Shown here: piece by piece, positions 40,817 through 49,232 of the stretch
How positions within the stretch are numbered: position 1 is the stretch's first letter
Layout of the letters: the number at the start of each line of letters is the position of its first letter
NCBI GenBank assembly: GCA_040879165.1
Contig: JBBDKV010000017.1
Span: 49,574-113,573 of the forward strand
Direction: 5' to 3'
From: JBBDKV01 sp040879165
GTDB taxonomy: Bacteria > Patescibacteriota > Microgenomatia > UBA1400 > PJMF01
DNA: 64,000 nt
The notes under the pieces: model-generated
Database searches by the model: none
The model's input: only the letters and a program-made list of their open reading frames with translations
What the model was told of the DNA's origin: nothing
Position numbers and translations under genes: made by a program

Positions 40817-43800
40817 TGGGCACACAAGAAGCTACACTGGCTGGATCAGAATCACAGAAAAATCCCGCTGCACTCCACATACATTCAGAAATCAAACCAG
40901 TTTTCCCAGAAGTAGCCCAAAATGCCGGAGTTACTGAGATTCAATATTTTCTAAATTCATTACCTCCAACAGTCAAGATTCATCAAGAAGCATTACTACT
41001 TGATATGCATCTGCTAAAGCCGCTTACAGACAGCGAGACGCTACTCACTCCCAAACAGCAACAAGAATACCAAAAACTTAAAGACCGAATTCACGAGCAT
41101 TCGCAACATGGCTACAATCCCATATGCACCTTACTTCGCCCCTTTTTCATTAATAAAGAGAACCATGCTCATCCACCAGACGAAACAACATACATTGAAA
41201 CAGCAACACAACGCATGAGAAGCATTGTTGAATCTTGTCAGACAACACTTGGTACCACGCTCACGCAAGCCCTGACTGAACAAGACATATATTATTCTGA
41301 TGCAACTGGTACTGCTTTGTGCATAATTTCCAAAGATGATTGGTTCAGCCCAGGATTATATGCGTTAACAAAAACCGCATTTTCCGATCTTAAGCAGCAT
41401 TTGAGTGCTGAAAACGCAGGTGTTCTCGCTCTGATTGGTCACGTTTATGGAATGTTTGAAGATACTAATCCAACGGCTGTGGAGTATAAGCGTGCTTTTG
41501 AGCCATTTATCACAAAAGAATCACCCAAGCATCTGCAAGTGTTGTTGTCTGAAGCAAAGGAACTAAATACAGAAACTACGCAACCAATTACGTCTTCCGC
41601 ATTTATCACGTTATGGAGAACATATTTTAAAACCGCTTTTGAGAGTCAAATTCTGGCAGAAGGTGGCGATAGTCGTGTAGATATTGCAGAACATCCCAAT
41701 TATCGGCGCCCAATTAATCAATCACCATTTTCTAAACAGGCTTCTCAGGAAGACAGAAATCTCGATTATGCCAACAACCAAAAACACCTTAAAGTCATGC
41801 AGGAACAACTTTTATTCACCATTTATGAAATCACGGGTCAAGAATATCGCATGAGTGAGTTGCAAGCTATTTTCAATCGAGAAATAAGAAACTCAATTCG
41901 AGAAACGTTCATAACACTTCTGTCAGATGAATCAGTAAATCACAACTCATTTGAAATACTCTCAAAAACTCTTTCTGAGCAACTCATGCAACTTGGCGTA
42001 GGTGATTTTTTTCCTGCTGAGCACTCTTCGGCACTTACTATCCAAGATCTTGTTTTATTGTCTTTAATAATTGCAGGTATTGAGTTTAATGACATCAATC
42101 AGCATCATCAATTTGTGCAGATCATTGATCAAAAGTTATTACCCTACGCAGCGGCCAATACTCATTCTATTGCTGAAAGTACAAATTATCAGATACGTCC
42201 AGAAGATATTCTTGAGCCCAATCTAGATGAATGTAAAATAGCTATTCGAGAAGCTAGAGTACGAATGAGCAGATTCAATGGAGAGAATGGCGTAATTTGT
42301 GATGACAATCCACAATTACAACTTGAATTAGAACGCAGACAGCAAGAGTTATCAGCAGCACTGAGTATTTCTGAAGAAGCAGTGCAATCCGCGAAGCACG
42401 CCGTAAGCAAGATATACGTCAACGAACCACTACGACCAATAAAATCAGTTGCTCATCAAGAACGGGAGAAATTACTCTTAATGAACGAACCCACCAGTGT
42501 TGCTGTGATGCTCGGTATAATGATGATCGCGCACTTAGCTATAGATATTGATCACGATTCAACAAACAAAGTGGTCCACGAAAGTTTGTATTCACTCGCT
42601 ACTATACTTTCCTCATTATTTGGGCTTGCACTTACCAGGCTATATTTCACCATGCACGCCATACTTAGCAATCCGGGCAGTGCCCGTACACTAAGCAAGG
42701 TCCAGGTAATTGATCAAGCGTATCAAGCCACAGATCAATGTACCGATCAAGTAATTCAGCAACTTAAAGCCAATCAAAAGCAAGTCTGGAAGGAAAATAG
42801 AAATTATCTTGTAGAGGAAAACTCGCATCACTTACTAAGACTAAGTGGAGCCATGAAAACTATCATGACTATTTCTTTCAGTCTACAATTTGCACTTAGC
42901 TTTCAGGCTGTACGAGATCAGGTTGATTTGACCATACCAGTCGTTGAAAATTTCTTAACACATACAGCGCACTCACAAGATTCAGACTCTACTGTTGAAA
43001 TCGTCAATTGGCTCGAAAAACCCTCAGTTGTAGAACCACAATTTATTACACTTGGACTTGATGAGGGAGTATATTGGATTGAGGGTAATTGTGCAGTTGA
43101 CTACCATCAAGCTGCCATAGACTGCGGAGTTGACAGCGCAATTCGTTCAAAAAATCTTGCGTTTTCCTCATTTACCTCTCTGAACGAATTTAAGGAAGAA
43201 GTTAGTGAATTGGTTGAATCTGGGAAAGTTGTGAGGCTTAACACTACTGGCAAAGCAAGCTATGGAGTGCCGTCTGGACACCAAGCAGAAAGAGTACTAT
43301 ATTTTCATGCCGGAAAAAATGTGCAACAGCCAACACAAAGAGAATTTGTAATTACTACCGACCCTCGTATTGAAGCAAGCGCCGTCGTCTACTCAAAAGT
43401 AGCCTCTCCCGAAACAATACTAACATCTCCAAATGAGCAGTTAGGCAGAAGTGTAGATAATTTTGAACCAATACCAGAGAGTCAATTACAATACACAAGA
43501 ATTGGAAAACGACTCATCAGCGAAGCCAAAGCCGCTAAACAGCGTGGCTATTCTGACAAAGAGGCACTAGATCTTGTTAAAGACATTCTTAGTCAATCTG
43601 GAATCACCGATGGATTTCAGCCGTTCTCATCAAATATGGGGCAGTCTCAACACGATGCTGTACACTACACTGCTAGTGATACTCAGAAGCTCAATGTAGG
43701 TGGGCAATTTGCTGAACTGCTTTCTGTCGATGAAGATGGAACATTTACGTACAATCAGTGGGTATGCACTCAATATAGCCTTGTTTTATACACAATTGCC

Positions 43801-44688
43801 CGGGCAGCAGACATGAATGTGCAGCTCTATGACGGTTTTATGCAAGCGCCAGAATTGCAAGCAGGTGGTTATATCGGTCACGTCTTCCTTGGATATACAG
43901 AAAAAGATGAAGAGGGGAGGGAAGTGCCTAAAATCTATGAAGCTACCGCCCGAAATTCTGATACAGAGTTTTCATTAGCTGAAGACCAAAAAATAACAGA
44001 AGCAGATTTTTTTGCAGACCTCGAAAAAGAACATTCTAAAATCCCTCTTTTCAACATACTATTCTTAGGACTACTGTCAGTTTATATTGGTAAAAAAAGC
44101 AAGCAGTTTTATCAAGAAACAATACCCAACAAAGCGCATGAAGCAGTACAGGAAACATATGGACAGATGGAGCAAGCAAAATCCATCTTGCAACAATTTC
44201 CGCCGGCTCATATTGAGCAGATCAGCTACCTACTGAGCGCAATTACTGGTTTTCAGAATCAGCAGAACGTAGGCTGGAAATGGTTTGATAGGCCAGAGCC
44301 ACTCGATGCCAGTCCGGAAAGTGCAAAAGTAATGTTAGAATCTATGTATAGGTCTATCGCGTCAGGCACATCCCAGCCGTCAAGTAAGCAACTCATCGCC
44401 GACCTCGGCGAGCTGCTACTTCCTTCACTCACTGCATCAATTCCGATTACTGCTAAACCTTACCTGCTTTCGAGCATAGCCAAAAAACGACTCAATCTGT
44501 CAAAAGAAACGCTAGCTAAGCAAAAAACTATCAAGCAATCGTTACAGCTATTTCTTTCAGTCAGAGGTGAAGTTCGAGACAAACTGAACAGAGAATATGC
44601 AAAAACAGGCACAAATAGGACAGAGCAAATGAATACATTTGACGAACTAGTAAACCAAATTTGCAGATTTTTCGGAGTGCGAGCTTAA
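40816..44688 (+). CDS. Giant membrane protein with transglutaminase-like domain
   Basis: The protein has 1290 residues from the GTG at 40816. Residues 1-555 are soluble and helical with no family I know. Membrane helices lie near 562-580, 590-615 and 682-702, then an outer or second soluble part, with a last helix near 1078-1094. Around 975-1050 there is a transglutaminase-like core: WVCTQYSLVLYTIARAADMN with Cys984, GGYIGHVFLG with His1022, and KIYEATA with Glu1042 at the usual Asp position. This suggests a Cys protease, amidase or cross-linking activity. Translationally coupled to the 52-residue protein. Confidence 0.75.
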   Translation: MGTQEATLAGSESQKNPAALHIHSEIKPVFPEVAQNAGVTEIQYFLNSLPPTVKIHQEALLLDMHLLKPLTDSETLLTPKQQQEYQKLKDRIHEHSQHGYNPICTLLRPFFINKENHAHPPDETTYIETATQRMRSIVESCQTTLGTTLTQALTEQDIYYSDATGTALCIISKDDWFSPGLYALTKTAFSDLKQHLSAENAGVLALIGHVYGMFEDTNPTAVEYKRAFEPFITKESPKHLQVLLSEAKELNTETTQPITSSAFITLWRTYFKTAFESQILAEGGDSRVDIAEHPNYRRPINQSPFSKQASQEDRNLDYANNQKHLKVMQEQLLFTIYEITGQEYRMSELQAIFNREIRNSIRETFITLLSDESVNHNSFEILSKTLSEQLMQLGVGDFFPAEHSSALTIQDLVLLSLIIAGIEFNDINQHHQFVQIIDQKLLPYAAANTHSIAESTNYQIRPEDILEPNLDECKIAIREARVRMSRFNGENGVICDDNPQLQLELERRQQELSAALSISEEAVQSAKHAVSKIYVNEPLRPIKSVAHQEREKLLLMNEPTSVAVMLGIMMIAHLAIDIDHDSTNKVVHESLYSLATILSSLFGLALTRLYFTMHAILSNPGSARTLSKVQVIDQAYQATDQCTDQVIQQLKANQKQVWKENRNYLVEENSHHLLRLSGAMKTIMTISFSLQFALSFQAVRDQVDLTIPVVENFLTHTAHSQDSDSTVEIVNWLEKPSVVEPQFITLGLDEGVYWIEGNCAVDYHQAAIDCGVDSAIRSKNLAFSSFTSLNEFKEEVSELVESGKVVRLNTTGKASYGVPSGHQAERVLYFHAGKNVQQPTQREFVITTDPRIEASAVVYSKVASPETILTSPNEQLGRSVDNFEPIPESQLQYTRIGKRLISEAKAAKQRGYSDKEALDLVKDILSQSGITDGFQPFSSNMGQSQHDAVHYTASDTQKLNVGGQFAELLSVDEDGTFTYNQWVCTQYSLVLYTIARAADMNVQLYDGFMQAPELQAGGYIGHVFLGYTEKDEEGREVPKIYEATARNSDTEFSLAEDQKITEADFFADLEKEHSKIPLFNILFLGLLSVYIGKKSKQFYQETIPNKAHEAVQETYGQMEQAKSILQQFPPAHIEQISYLLSAITGFQNQQNVGWKWFDRPEPLDASPESAKVMLESMYRSIASGTSQPSSKQLIADLGELLLPSLTASIPITAKPYLLSSIAKKRLNLSKETLAKQKTIKQSLQLFLSVRGEVRDKLNREYAKTGTNRTEQMNTFDELVNQICRFFGVRA

Positions 44689-44734
44689 TTACACAACTTT
44701 GCAAATACTTCAACTCAATTCATTGCTGTGCATT

Positions 44735-44779
44735 CTTGTGCCAAGCTGAGGAGTTCCCGCTTAGCGGGATAAACTTCTC
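44735..44779 (-). repeat. GAGAAGTTTATCCC element plus copied tRNA-Phe 3' end
   Basis: A 20-base exact copy (44735-44754) of the tRNA-Phe 3' end and flank (44788-44807). Between them on the minus strand is GAGAAGTTTATCCCGC-TAA-GCGGGA. The order matches the tRNA-Pro and tRNA-Gln loci. Confidence 0.85.
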
Positions 44780-44790
44780 CTCCACATCTT

Positions 44791-44865
44791 GTGCCAAGCT
44801 GAGGAGTCGAACCTCAATCTCATGTTTTTCAGACATGCGCCGTGACCACCTTGGCTAGCTTGGCA
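44791..44865 (-). tRNA. tRNA-Phe (anticodon GAA)
   Basis: Acceptor TGCCAAG/CTTGGCA, anticodon loop CTGAAAA (GAA), T-arm GGTTCGACTCC. The base after the acceptor stem is C, an unusual discriminator for tRNA-Phe. No CCA encoded. Confidence 0.88.
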
Positions 44866-44964
44866 TAAAAAACTGGCTTCGATCATACCGTCAAGTTCGT
44901 GCCATTATAGCAAGAACAGCTGATCTCATTTACCACTGGTGAAAGCCAGTGACCCAGTTTTTTG

Positions 44965-45038
44965 TGGACTCGAGAGGACTCGAACCTCCGACCCTTCGGA
45001 TGTAAGCCGAATGCTCTAACCAACTGAGCTACGAGTCC
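44965..45038 (-). tRNA. tRNA-Val (anticodon TAC)
   Basis: Acceptor GGACTCG/CGAGTCC with A discriminator, anticodon loop CTTACAT (TAC), T-arm GGTTCGAGTCC. No CCA encoded. Confidence 0.93.
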
Positions 45039-45247
45039 AATATTCTAGCTATTTTAATATACCCATACACATGCCACACCCTGCACAACATGCTACCAAT
45101 CTAGAGCCAGCAACCTCTCTATGAGGTTATTATACTTTGGGAAACAGTTTTATCAAGCATCCAGACTAGTGTCAGCCCCACTGGTGGGGCACTTCTATTT
45201 CACAGTGATCTTTATACGAAAGGTGGTACTCGGGTGAAAAAATGGGA

Positions 45248-45541
45248 TCAAAATAAAATCTCTTGTTGCTCGTAGAAAAAATTAGAGGGAGCAAATGCCT
45301 GCCGTACTTTAGGCCAAATAATAATCCAGTCGTTAGAATCTTCGCGCTTAAGCACTCGATATCTTTCACGCAATAAATCACTTTTAGCGTTATGCCACAT
45401 AGTCAAAACAAAGTCATTAGCTTCAATAGGCATGAAATAATACTCGTCATCAGATGTGTAATGTCCGATCCTCAAATAGTAACGAAGTAACATCACAAAA
45501 CTAGTTTCCGTCTCGGTCATTCCTTGAAAAACTTCTGTCAT
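45248..45541 (-). CDS. Small uncharacterised protein
   Basis: The 97-residue soluble protein reads as genuine coding sequence (TSFVMLLRYYLRIGHYTSDD, then RYRVLKREDSNDWIIIWPKV), but I know no family for it. Start could be the ATG at 45541 or the in-frame Met seven codons later. It lies alone between tRNA-Val and the tRNA-Leu remnant. Confidence 0.5.
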   Translation of the reverse strand: MTEVFQGMTETETSFVMLLRYYLRIGHYTSDDEYYFMPIEANDFVLTMWHNAKSDLLRERYRVLKREDSNDWIIIWPKVRQAFAPSNFFYEQQEILF

Positions 45542-45574
45542 ATTTTGTTATTTGTATCTATTGCAGAGTACTGG

Positions 45575-45656
45575 TGCCGAAGAGAGGACTTGAACCTCCA
45601 CGTCTTGCGACATAGCCCCCTCAAGACTACGTGTCTACCAGTTCCACCACTTTCAC
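45575..45656 (-). pseudogene. tRNA-Leu(GAG) pseudogene, chimeric acceptor end
   Basis: Positions 45582-45650 match 46681-46749 of the real tRNA-Leu(GAG) exactly (69 bases). The 5' acceptor strand is GGTGAAA and the 3' strand is CTTCGGCA, which do not pair. The 3' strand is that of tRNA-Leu(CAG). It therefore looks like a recombination chimera that cannot fold as a tRNA. Confidence 0.8.
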
Positions 45657-45771
45657 CTTTGAACAAGCATTGTACTGCAAAAATAAAAATTCGCAAAGTT
45701 CAAGGTTACGTGCTTGATGAAAGAAAAGATTTTAACAACCAGAATGAACTAGACATGATATAATTTATGCA

Positions 45772-46038
45772 ATGCAGACATACACTTGGCATACTCGACA
45801 GCAGAATATTGATTCGCCAGGCACCATCCATCAAATTCTTGCCTATGGCAATTTGAACGCACTTAATGATATAAAAAAGGCAGCTGGAGAAGAACGACTA
45901 AAAAAAATATTTCTAGAGCAACCACAAAAAGTGTACACACCCTCAGCATTACATTTTATTTCTAAGTTTATCCTACATATTGGGCAACCTATCGATGAAA
46001 CAAGATATCTCAAAACTACACCTCGATATATTGGATGA
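45772..46038 (+). CDS. Probable antitoxin partner of the AbiEii-like toxin
   Basis: This 88-residue protein contains HTRQQNIDSPGTIHQILAYG, then NALNDIKKAAGEERLKKIFL and EQPQKVYTPSALHFISKFIL. That is the short protein usually found directly upstream of COG2253-type nucleotidyltransferases. Its end overlaps the next gene by 44 bases, typical of toxin-antitoxin pairs. A TATAAT lies about seven bases before the ATG, a leaderless arrangement. Confidence 0.7.
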   Translation: MQTYTWHTRQQNIDSPGTIHQILAYGNLNALNDIKKAAGEERLKKIFLEQPQKVYTPSALHFISKFILHIGQPIDETRYLKTTPRYIG

Positions 46039-46645
46039 TATAAGGCAGGAATTCCTGCAAAAGATGCTCCCTTTAACACAGGACTTCGTTTTAGGTGGAG
46101 GCACTGCTTTAGCATTGCAACTTGCACATCGAATATCGTATGACTTCGACTTCTTTAGTGATCAACCTATACCAAAGAACATACTAGAAAAAATTTCTCA
46201 ATCGATACAAATTAAGGAAGTGTCGATTGACTCAAGTGATGAATTAACCTTTTTTGATATTCATGACGTGAAATGCACAATACTGCATTATCCGTTCAAA
46301 CCACACTTTAAGACAATTGAATTTTCAAATAGGATGAACATGTTTTCCATACAAGAGCTTGCAGTTAAAAAAGCCTACACCGTTGGCAGGCGAGGAGCAT
46401 ATAGAGATTATTTTGACTTGTATACAATTTTGAAGGATGAACACATCAATTTAGCTGAGGTTATCCGGGTTTCTGAGGAAGTATATCAAGGTTTATTTAA
46501 TTCTAAATTATTTTTGGAACAGTTAGTCTATTTTGAAGATCTTCCTGATTTTGATATTGAGCCGACTGGACAAAAAACTATCCCTAACCCTGAAACAGTA
46601 AAACTATACTTTGAGCAGATAGTTTCTGAATATCTACAGACTTAA
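45995..46645 (+). CDS. AbiEii/COG2253 nucleotidyltransferase, toxin-type
   Basis: About 216 residues from MKQDISK. The nucleotidyltransferase core is FVLGGGTALALQLAHR then ISYDFDFFS, the GG-T ... D-x-D signature of the AbiEii family. ELAVKKAYTVGRRGAYRDYF is the following conserved helix. Related toxins add nucleotides to tRNA 3' ends and arrest growth, which is striking given its place between two tRNA-Leu copies. It overlaps the upstream antitoxin-like gene. Confidence 0.85.
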   Translation: MKQDISKLHLDILDDIRQEFLQKMLPLTQDFVLGGGTALALQLAHRISYDFDFFSDQPIPKNILEKISQSIQIKEVSIDSSDELTFFDIHDVKCTILHYPFKPHFKTIEFSNRMNMFSIQELAVKKAYTVGRRGAYRDYFDLYTILKDEHINLAEVIRVSEEVYQGLFNSKLFLEQLVYFEDLPDFDIEPTGQKTIPNPETVKLYFEQIVSEYLQT

Positions 46646-46673
46646 ATTTGTTGCAAACATAAAAATTTCTATG

Positions 46674-46755
46674 TGCCCAGGAGAGGACTTGAACCTCCAC
46701 GTCTTGCGACATAGCCCCCTCAAGACTACGTGTCTACCAGTTCCACCACCTGGGC
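46674..46755 (-). tRNA. tRNA-Leu (anticodon GAG)
   Basis: Class II tRNA. Acceptor GCCCAGG/CCTGGGC with A discriminator, anticodon loop TTGAGGG (GAG), variable arm, T-arm GGTTCAAGTCC. No CCA encoded. Its core is duplicated at 45582-45650. Confidence 0.92.
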
Positions 46756-46940
46756 ACTTAAGATAGGTATTGTACTGCAAATATGCCAAGAATAAAACTC
46801 GCAAGCTGCGACTACTCCTTTTTTAACGCAGCAACTTCTTTTTTTGTACGCTCCTTTTTCTCTGCTTCGGCAAGATAGTCAAATAAGCACTCGCAAAACT
46901 GGTTGAATACATATGCATACAATGTTTACTCATGCTGTGT

Positions 46941-47129
46941 TTACTTTTTTAAACATCTATTAATGAGATACCTTTGTATCAAGAATCCGCCAATAATCAC
47001 CCACATAACTTCCCAGTCCAGCATTCTGCCTGGTGCTGATTCTGTGAGTACGGCAACGCCGATCAAAACAGCGCCCCAAGTGAGTCCTGTACCGATATGA
47101 AGAAGTTTCTTTTTATCCATGTCTTTCAT
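46941..47129 (-). CDS. Small membrane protein
   Basis: The product is about 62 residues from the ATG at 47129 (MKDMDKKKLLHIGTG). Two hydrophobic stretches, TWGAVLIGVAVL and MWVIIGGFLI, are split by ESAPGRMLDWEV. A basic C-terminus (RYLINRCLKK) suggests the tail is inside. Family unknown. It precedes no obvious partner; the alpha-CTD-like gene is upstream on the strand. Confidence 0.5.
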   Translation of the reverse strand: MKDMDKKKLLHIGTGLTWGAVLIGVAVLTESAPGRMLDWEVMWVIIGGFLIQRYLINRCLKK

Positions 47130-47186
47130 GTTAGTAGAGATCAATCTGCTCGTACAGAGTCGAACCACTCATCTGGTTTTCCCAGG

Positions 47187-47486
47187 CTACTTTTTAAAGG
47201 AGAGTTCAGCATTATATAGTTTTTTCTTGAAAATAGGCATAGAAGTAGGGCCGATGCCATGCATGTTGAGAATCTCTTTTTCTGTGTATTTGGAAAGTTG
47301 CGCAAGTGTTGTTATGCCAGCGTGCTCAAGTGCGCCACGCACTGGTGATGCCATATCAGCAAAGATTCCTTCTTTGGGCTTTTCTTTTTCACAAAGAGGA
47401 CATGTCGGGCAGTCAGTTGATTTGAAATAGACATGACCACGACTACATGTTTTCTTCTGTTTTTTCGTTTGTGACATTGTCGTCAT
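47187..47486 (-). CDS. Zinc-ribbon/alpha-CTD-like protein, second paralog
   Basis: The 99-residue protein is closely related to the one at 5845-6147: CSRGHVYFKSTDCPTCPLCE at the N-terminus, then EKEILNMHGIGPTSMPIFKK. The Cys pairs and the helix-hairpin-helix are both kept. It is again followed by small stress-type genes, here an SRPBCC protein upstream on the strand, repeating the arrangement at 5-10 kb. Confidence 0.75.
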   Translation of the reverse strand: MTTMSQTKKQKKTCSRGHVYFKSTDCPTCPLCEKEKPKEGIFADMASPVRGALEHAGITTLAQLSKYTEKEILNMHGIGPTSMPIFKKKLYNAELSFKK

Positions 47487-47526
47487 TATAACAACTTATT
47501 GTTTTCTAGCAAATTTTTTATAAAGG

Positions 47527-47985
47527 TTATTTTTCGGATAGTTCTTTTAATAGTGCCAGCGCTTCTGTTGTCATCTTCTCAAACGCCTCTTTCTCTTGCT
47601 CGGCAATGTCCAAATCAATTGATACTTCTGTTCCACCATTTTTCTCGGTAAACGTGTAGTTCTCGTAGGCTGGAGCCCACACTTTCGCTTCTTCGCTCTC
47701 GGTATCTTCTACGCCGTTTTTGAGTATGCCAAGGTGTTCAATTGAGATGAACTCGTGTTGTCGATTTTCAGCAATCCGGCTGACCATACCACCCTCATTT
47801 TCACCATTCTCGTCAGTACCAAGAAACAGCATTTTTGATCCTTCGCTCCAATCTCCTTTGAAAGTGGAGGTAGGATTGTAGGCTTTGGTCCATTGCTGAT
47901 AGGTATCCTTCTCAAGCATTGTATCCCAAACTTTCTTTCTGGGAGCATTAATAAAAATTGATGCATGTAATTTTTGCATGTTCAT
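47527..47985 (-). CDS. SRPBCC/AHSA1-like domain protein
   Basis: The 152-residue START-like fold protein shows ASIFINAPRKKVWDTMLEKD, then YQQWTKAYNPTSTFKGDWSE, and a long C-terminal helix (EKEAFEKMTTEALALLKELS). It is a relative of the 9712-10209 gene. AAAGGACACT before the ATG gives a ribosome-binding site. Ligand unknown. Confidence 0.85.
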   Translation of the reverse strand: MNMQKLHASIFINAPRKKVWDTMLEKDTYQQWTKAYNPTSTFKGDWSEGSKMLFLGTDENGENEGGMVSRIAENRQHEFISIEHLGILKNGVEDTESEEAKVWAPAYENYTFTEKNGGTEVSIDLDIAEQEKEAFEKMTTEALALLKELSEK

Positions 47986-48057
47986 AGTGTCCTTTTGTAA
48001 TTACTTCGTTGAAGTATTTTCCTTTGAAATATTCACCATCCAGTGTACACCTCATGA

Positions 48058-49194
48058 CTAACTGTTAGCACGCTGAATTTTCAACTGAGCAATGTCGTGC
48101 TGAATTTGTACTTGGGTAGAGGCCTCGTATTCACTTAATAATTGTTGTAGTAATTGAAGCCTCTGCTCTGATTTCAATCTGCTCAATCTATCCGCATTTT
48201 TATCTACTAGTGTGGCAAAATCTGGAAAGTACGAAGGTAATTCTTGCTCTAGAAAAGCAATATGATCAGACAAGCCTGGCGCAAGCATCCTTCTAACTTT
48301 CATCACCAAGGTACGGAGTAATGCCACGCCCCTTGCCTCAATAAATTTTTCACCATCAGATACAGCCCAGGCTTCAGGATTTAGGTGTATCTTTCCGCCT
48401 TGGCTAGCAATAGAGTGCTGTATGTGCCCATCTGTAACAGCCTTTCCCAATAATTCCGACATAACACTGCTTAAAATATCATACCGATAATAACTATTTC
48501 CTGATACAAGCTTGGTTGCAAAAGCTGGGCTCAAACTTGATGGCAATAGTCTTTGTAGTAATGACGTACCTTGCTCCAGCGCAAGCTTAACAGTACCGTA
48601 AGGAACAGCCTCACCGTTTCTATCAAGATACGTTCGAGGGCACGCAATTGCCTGCACGCCATCATTTGCTGCAAGAATGGTTCGATTGGCTTGCAGCCAA
48701 TCAGGATTGACAACTGTATCAGCATCAATAATGCCAACTTCAGTTACTTCGTCTGACCGTAGCACGCATGGAGCAACTTGTAGGGGATAGGAAAAACTTC
48801 GTAGCGGAGTATCATATGCGAGATACTCAACTTTTTCACCCAACTGCTTCAAAAGGGCTTCTGTTCCATCTTCAGCACTCTCGTTGTGTCCAATCACAAT
48901 CACTTTGAGCGTGTCGGCAGAGGATAGGCGTAGTTGAGAAAGAGCATACAGACAGGCCATTAGATGACCTGCTTTTTCTCCTGAGTTCTCATTATGACTT
49001 GGCACCATGATCGCTACCTGAGCCTGATCGGTACGACCCACATAAGCTGGTCTTGAAAAACCTTGTTCAATACTCGAATAGTTAGACTGCCAAAATTCAG
49101 CTGGATTTTTTTGAGCTTCTCGAAAAACTTCTTTAGGATCAAATGAACTAGAAGGAGTTTCCAAATTAGATGTAGGTGTGGGTGATTTTTCCAT
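48058..49194 (-). CDS. Glycosyltransferase family 2-like protein
   Basis: A GT-A fold enzyme of about 378 residues. AIMVPSHNENSGEKAGHLMA is the N-terminal nucleotide-binding strand, GIIDADTVVNPDW the DxD site, and LVSGNSYYRYDIL a later acceptor-side segment. The C-terminal ~100 residues are helical (QRLQLLQQLLSEYEASTQVQ) without membrane helices. I chose the ATG at 49194; a TTG at 49236 inside the upstream gene's end is the alternative. Follows the DUF3179 gene. Confidence 0.8.
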   Translation of the reverse strand: MEKSPTPTSNLETPSSSFDPKEVFREAQKNPAEFWQSNYSSIEQGFSRPAYVGRTDQAQVAIMVPSHNENSGEKAGHLMACLYALSQLRLSSADTLKVIVIGHNESAEDGTEALLKQLGEKVEYLAYDTPLRSFSYPLQVAPCVLRSDEVTEVGIIDADTVVNPDWLQANRTILAANDGVQAIACPRTYLDRNGEAVPYGTVKLALEQGTSLLQRLLPSSLSPAFATKLVSGNSYYRYDILSSVMSELLGKAVTDGHIQHSIASQGGKIHLNPEAWAVSDGEKFIEARGVALLRTLVMKVRRMLAPGLSDHIAFLEQELPSYFPDFATLVDKNADRLSRLKSEQRLQLLQQLLSEYEASTQVQIQHDIAQLKIQRANS

Positions 49195-49232
49195 ATAGTT
49201 TGATAAAATGCCTATTAGAATCTCAGTATTAC

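Noticed and set aside
45177..45190. CCCCAC-N-GTGGGG palindrome as another tRNA-linked element
   Set aside because: It resembles the tRNA-associated palindromes, but no copied tRNA 3' end lies beside it, so I leave it out of the set.
47125..47170. tRNA-like patch GAGTCGAACCACTCATCTGG near a small membrane gene
   Set aside because: It recalls a T-arm and anticodon arm but has no pairing acceptor stem, so I do not call it a tRNA or a remnant.
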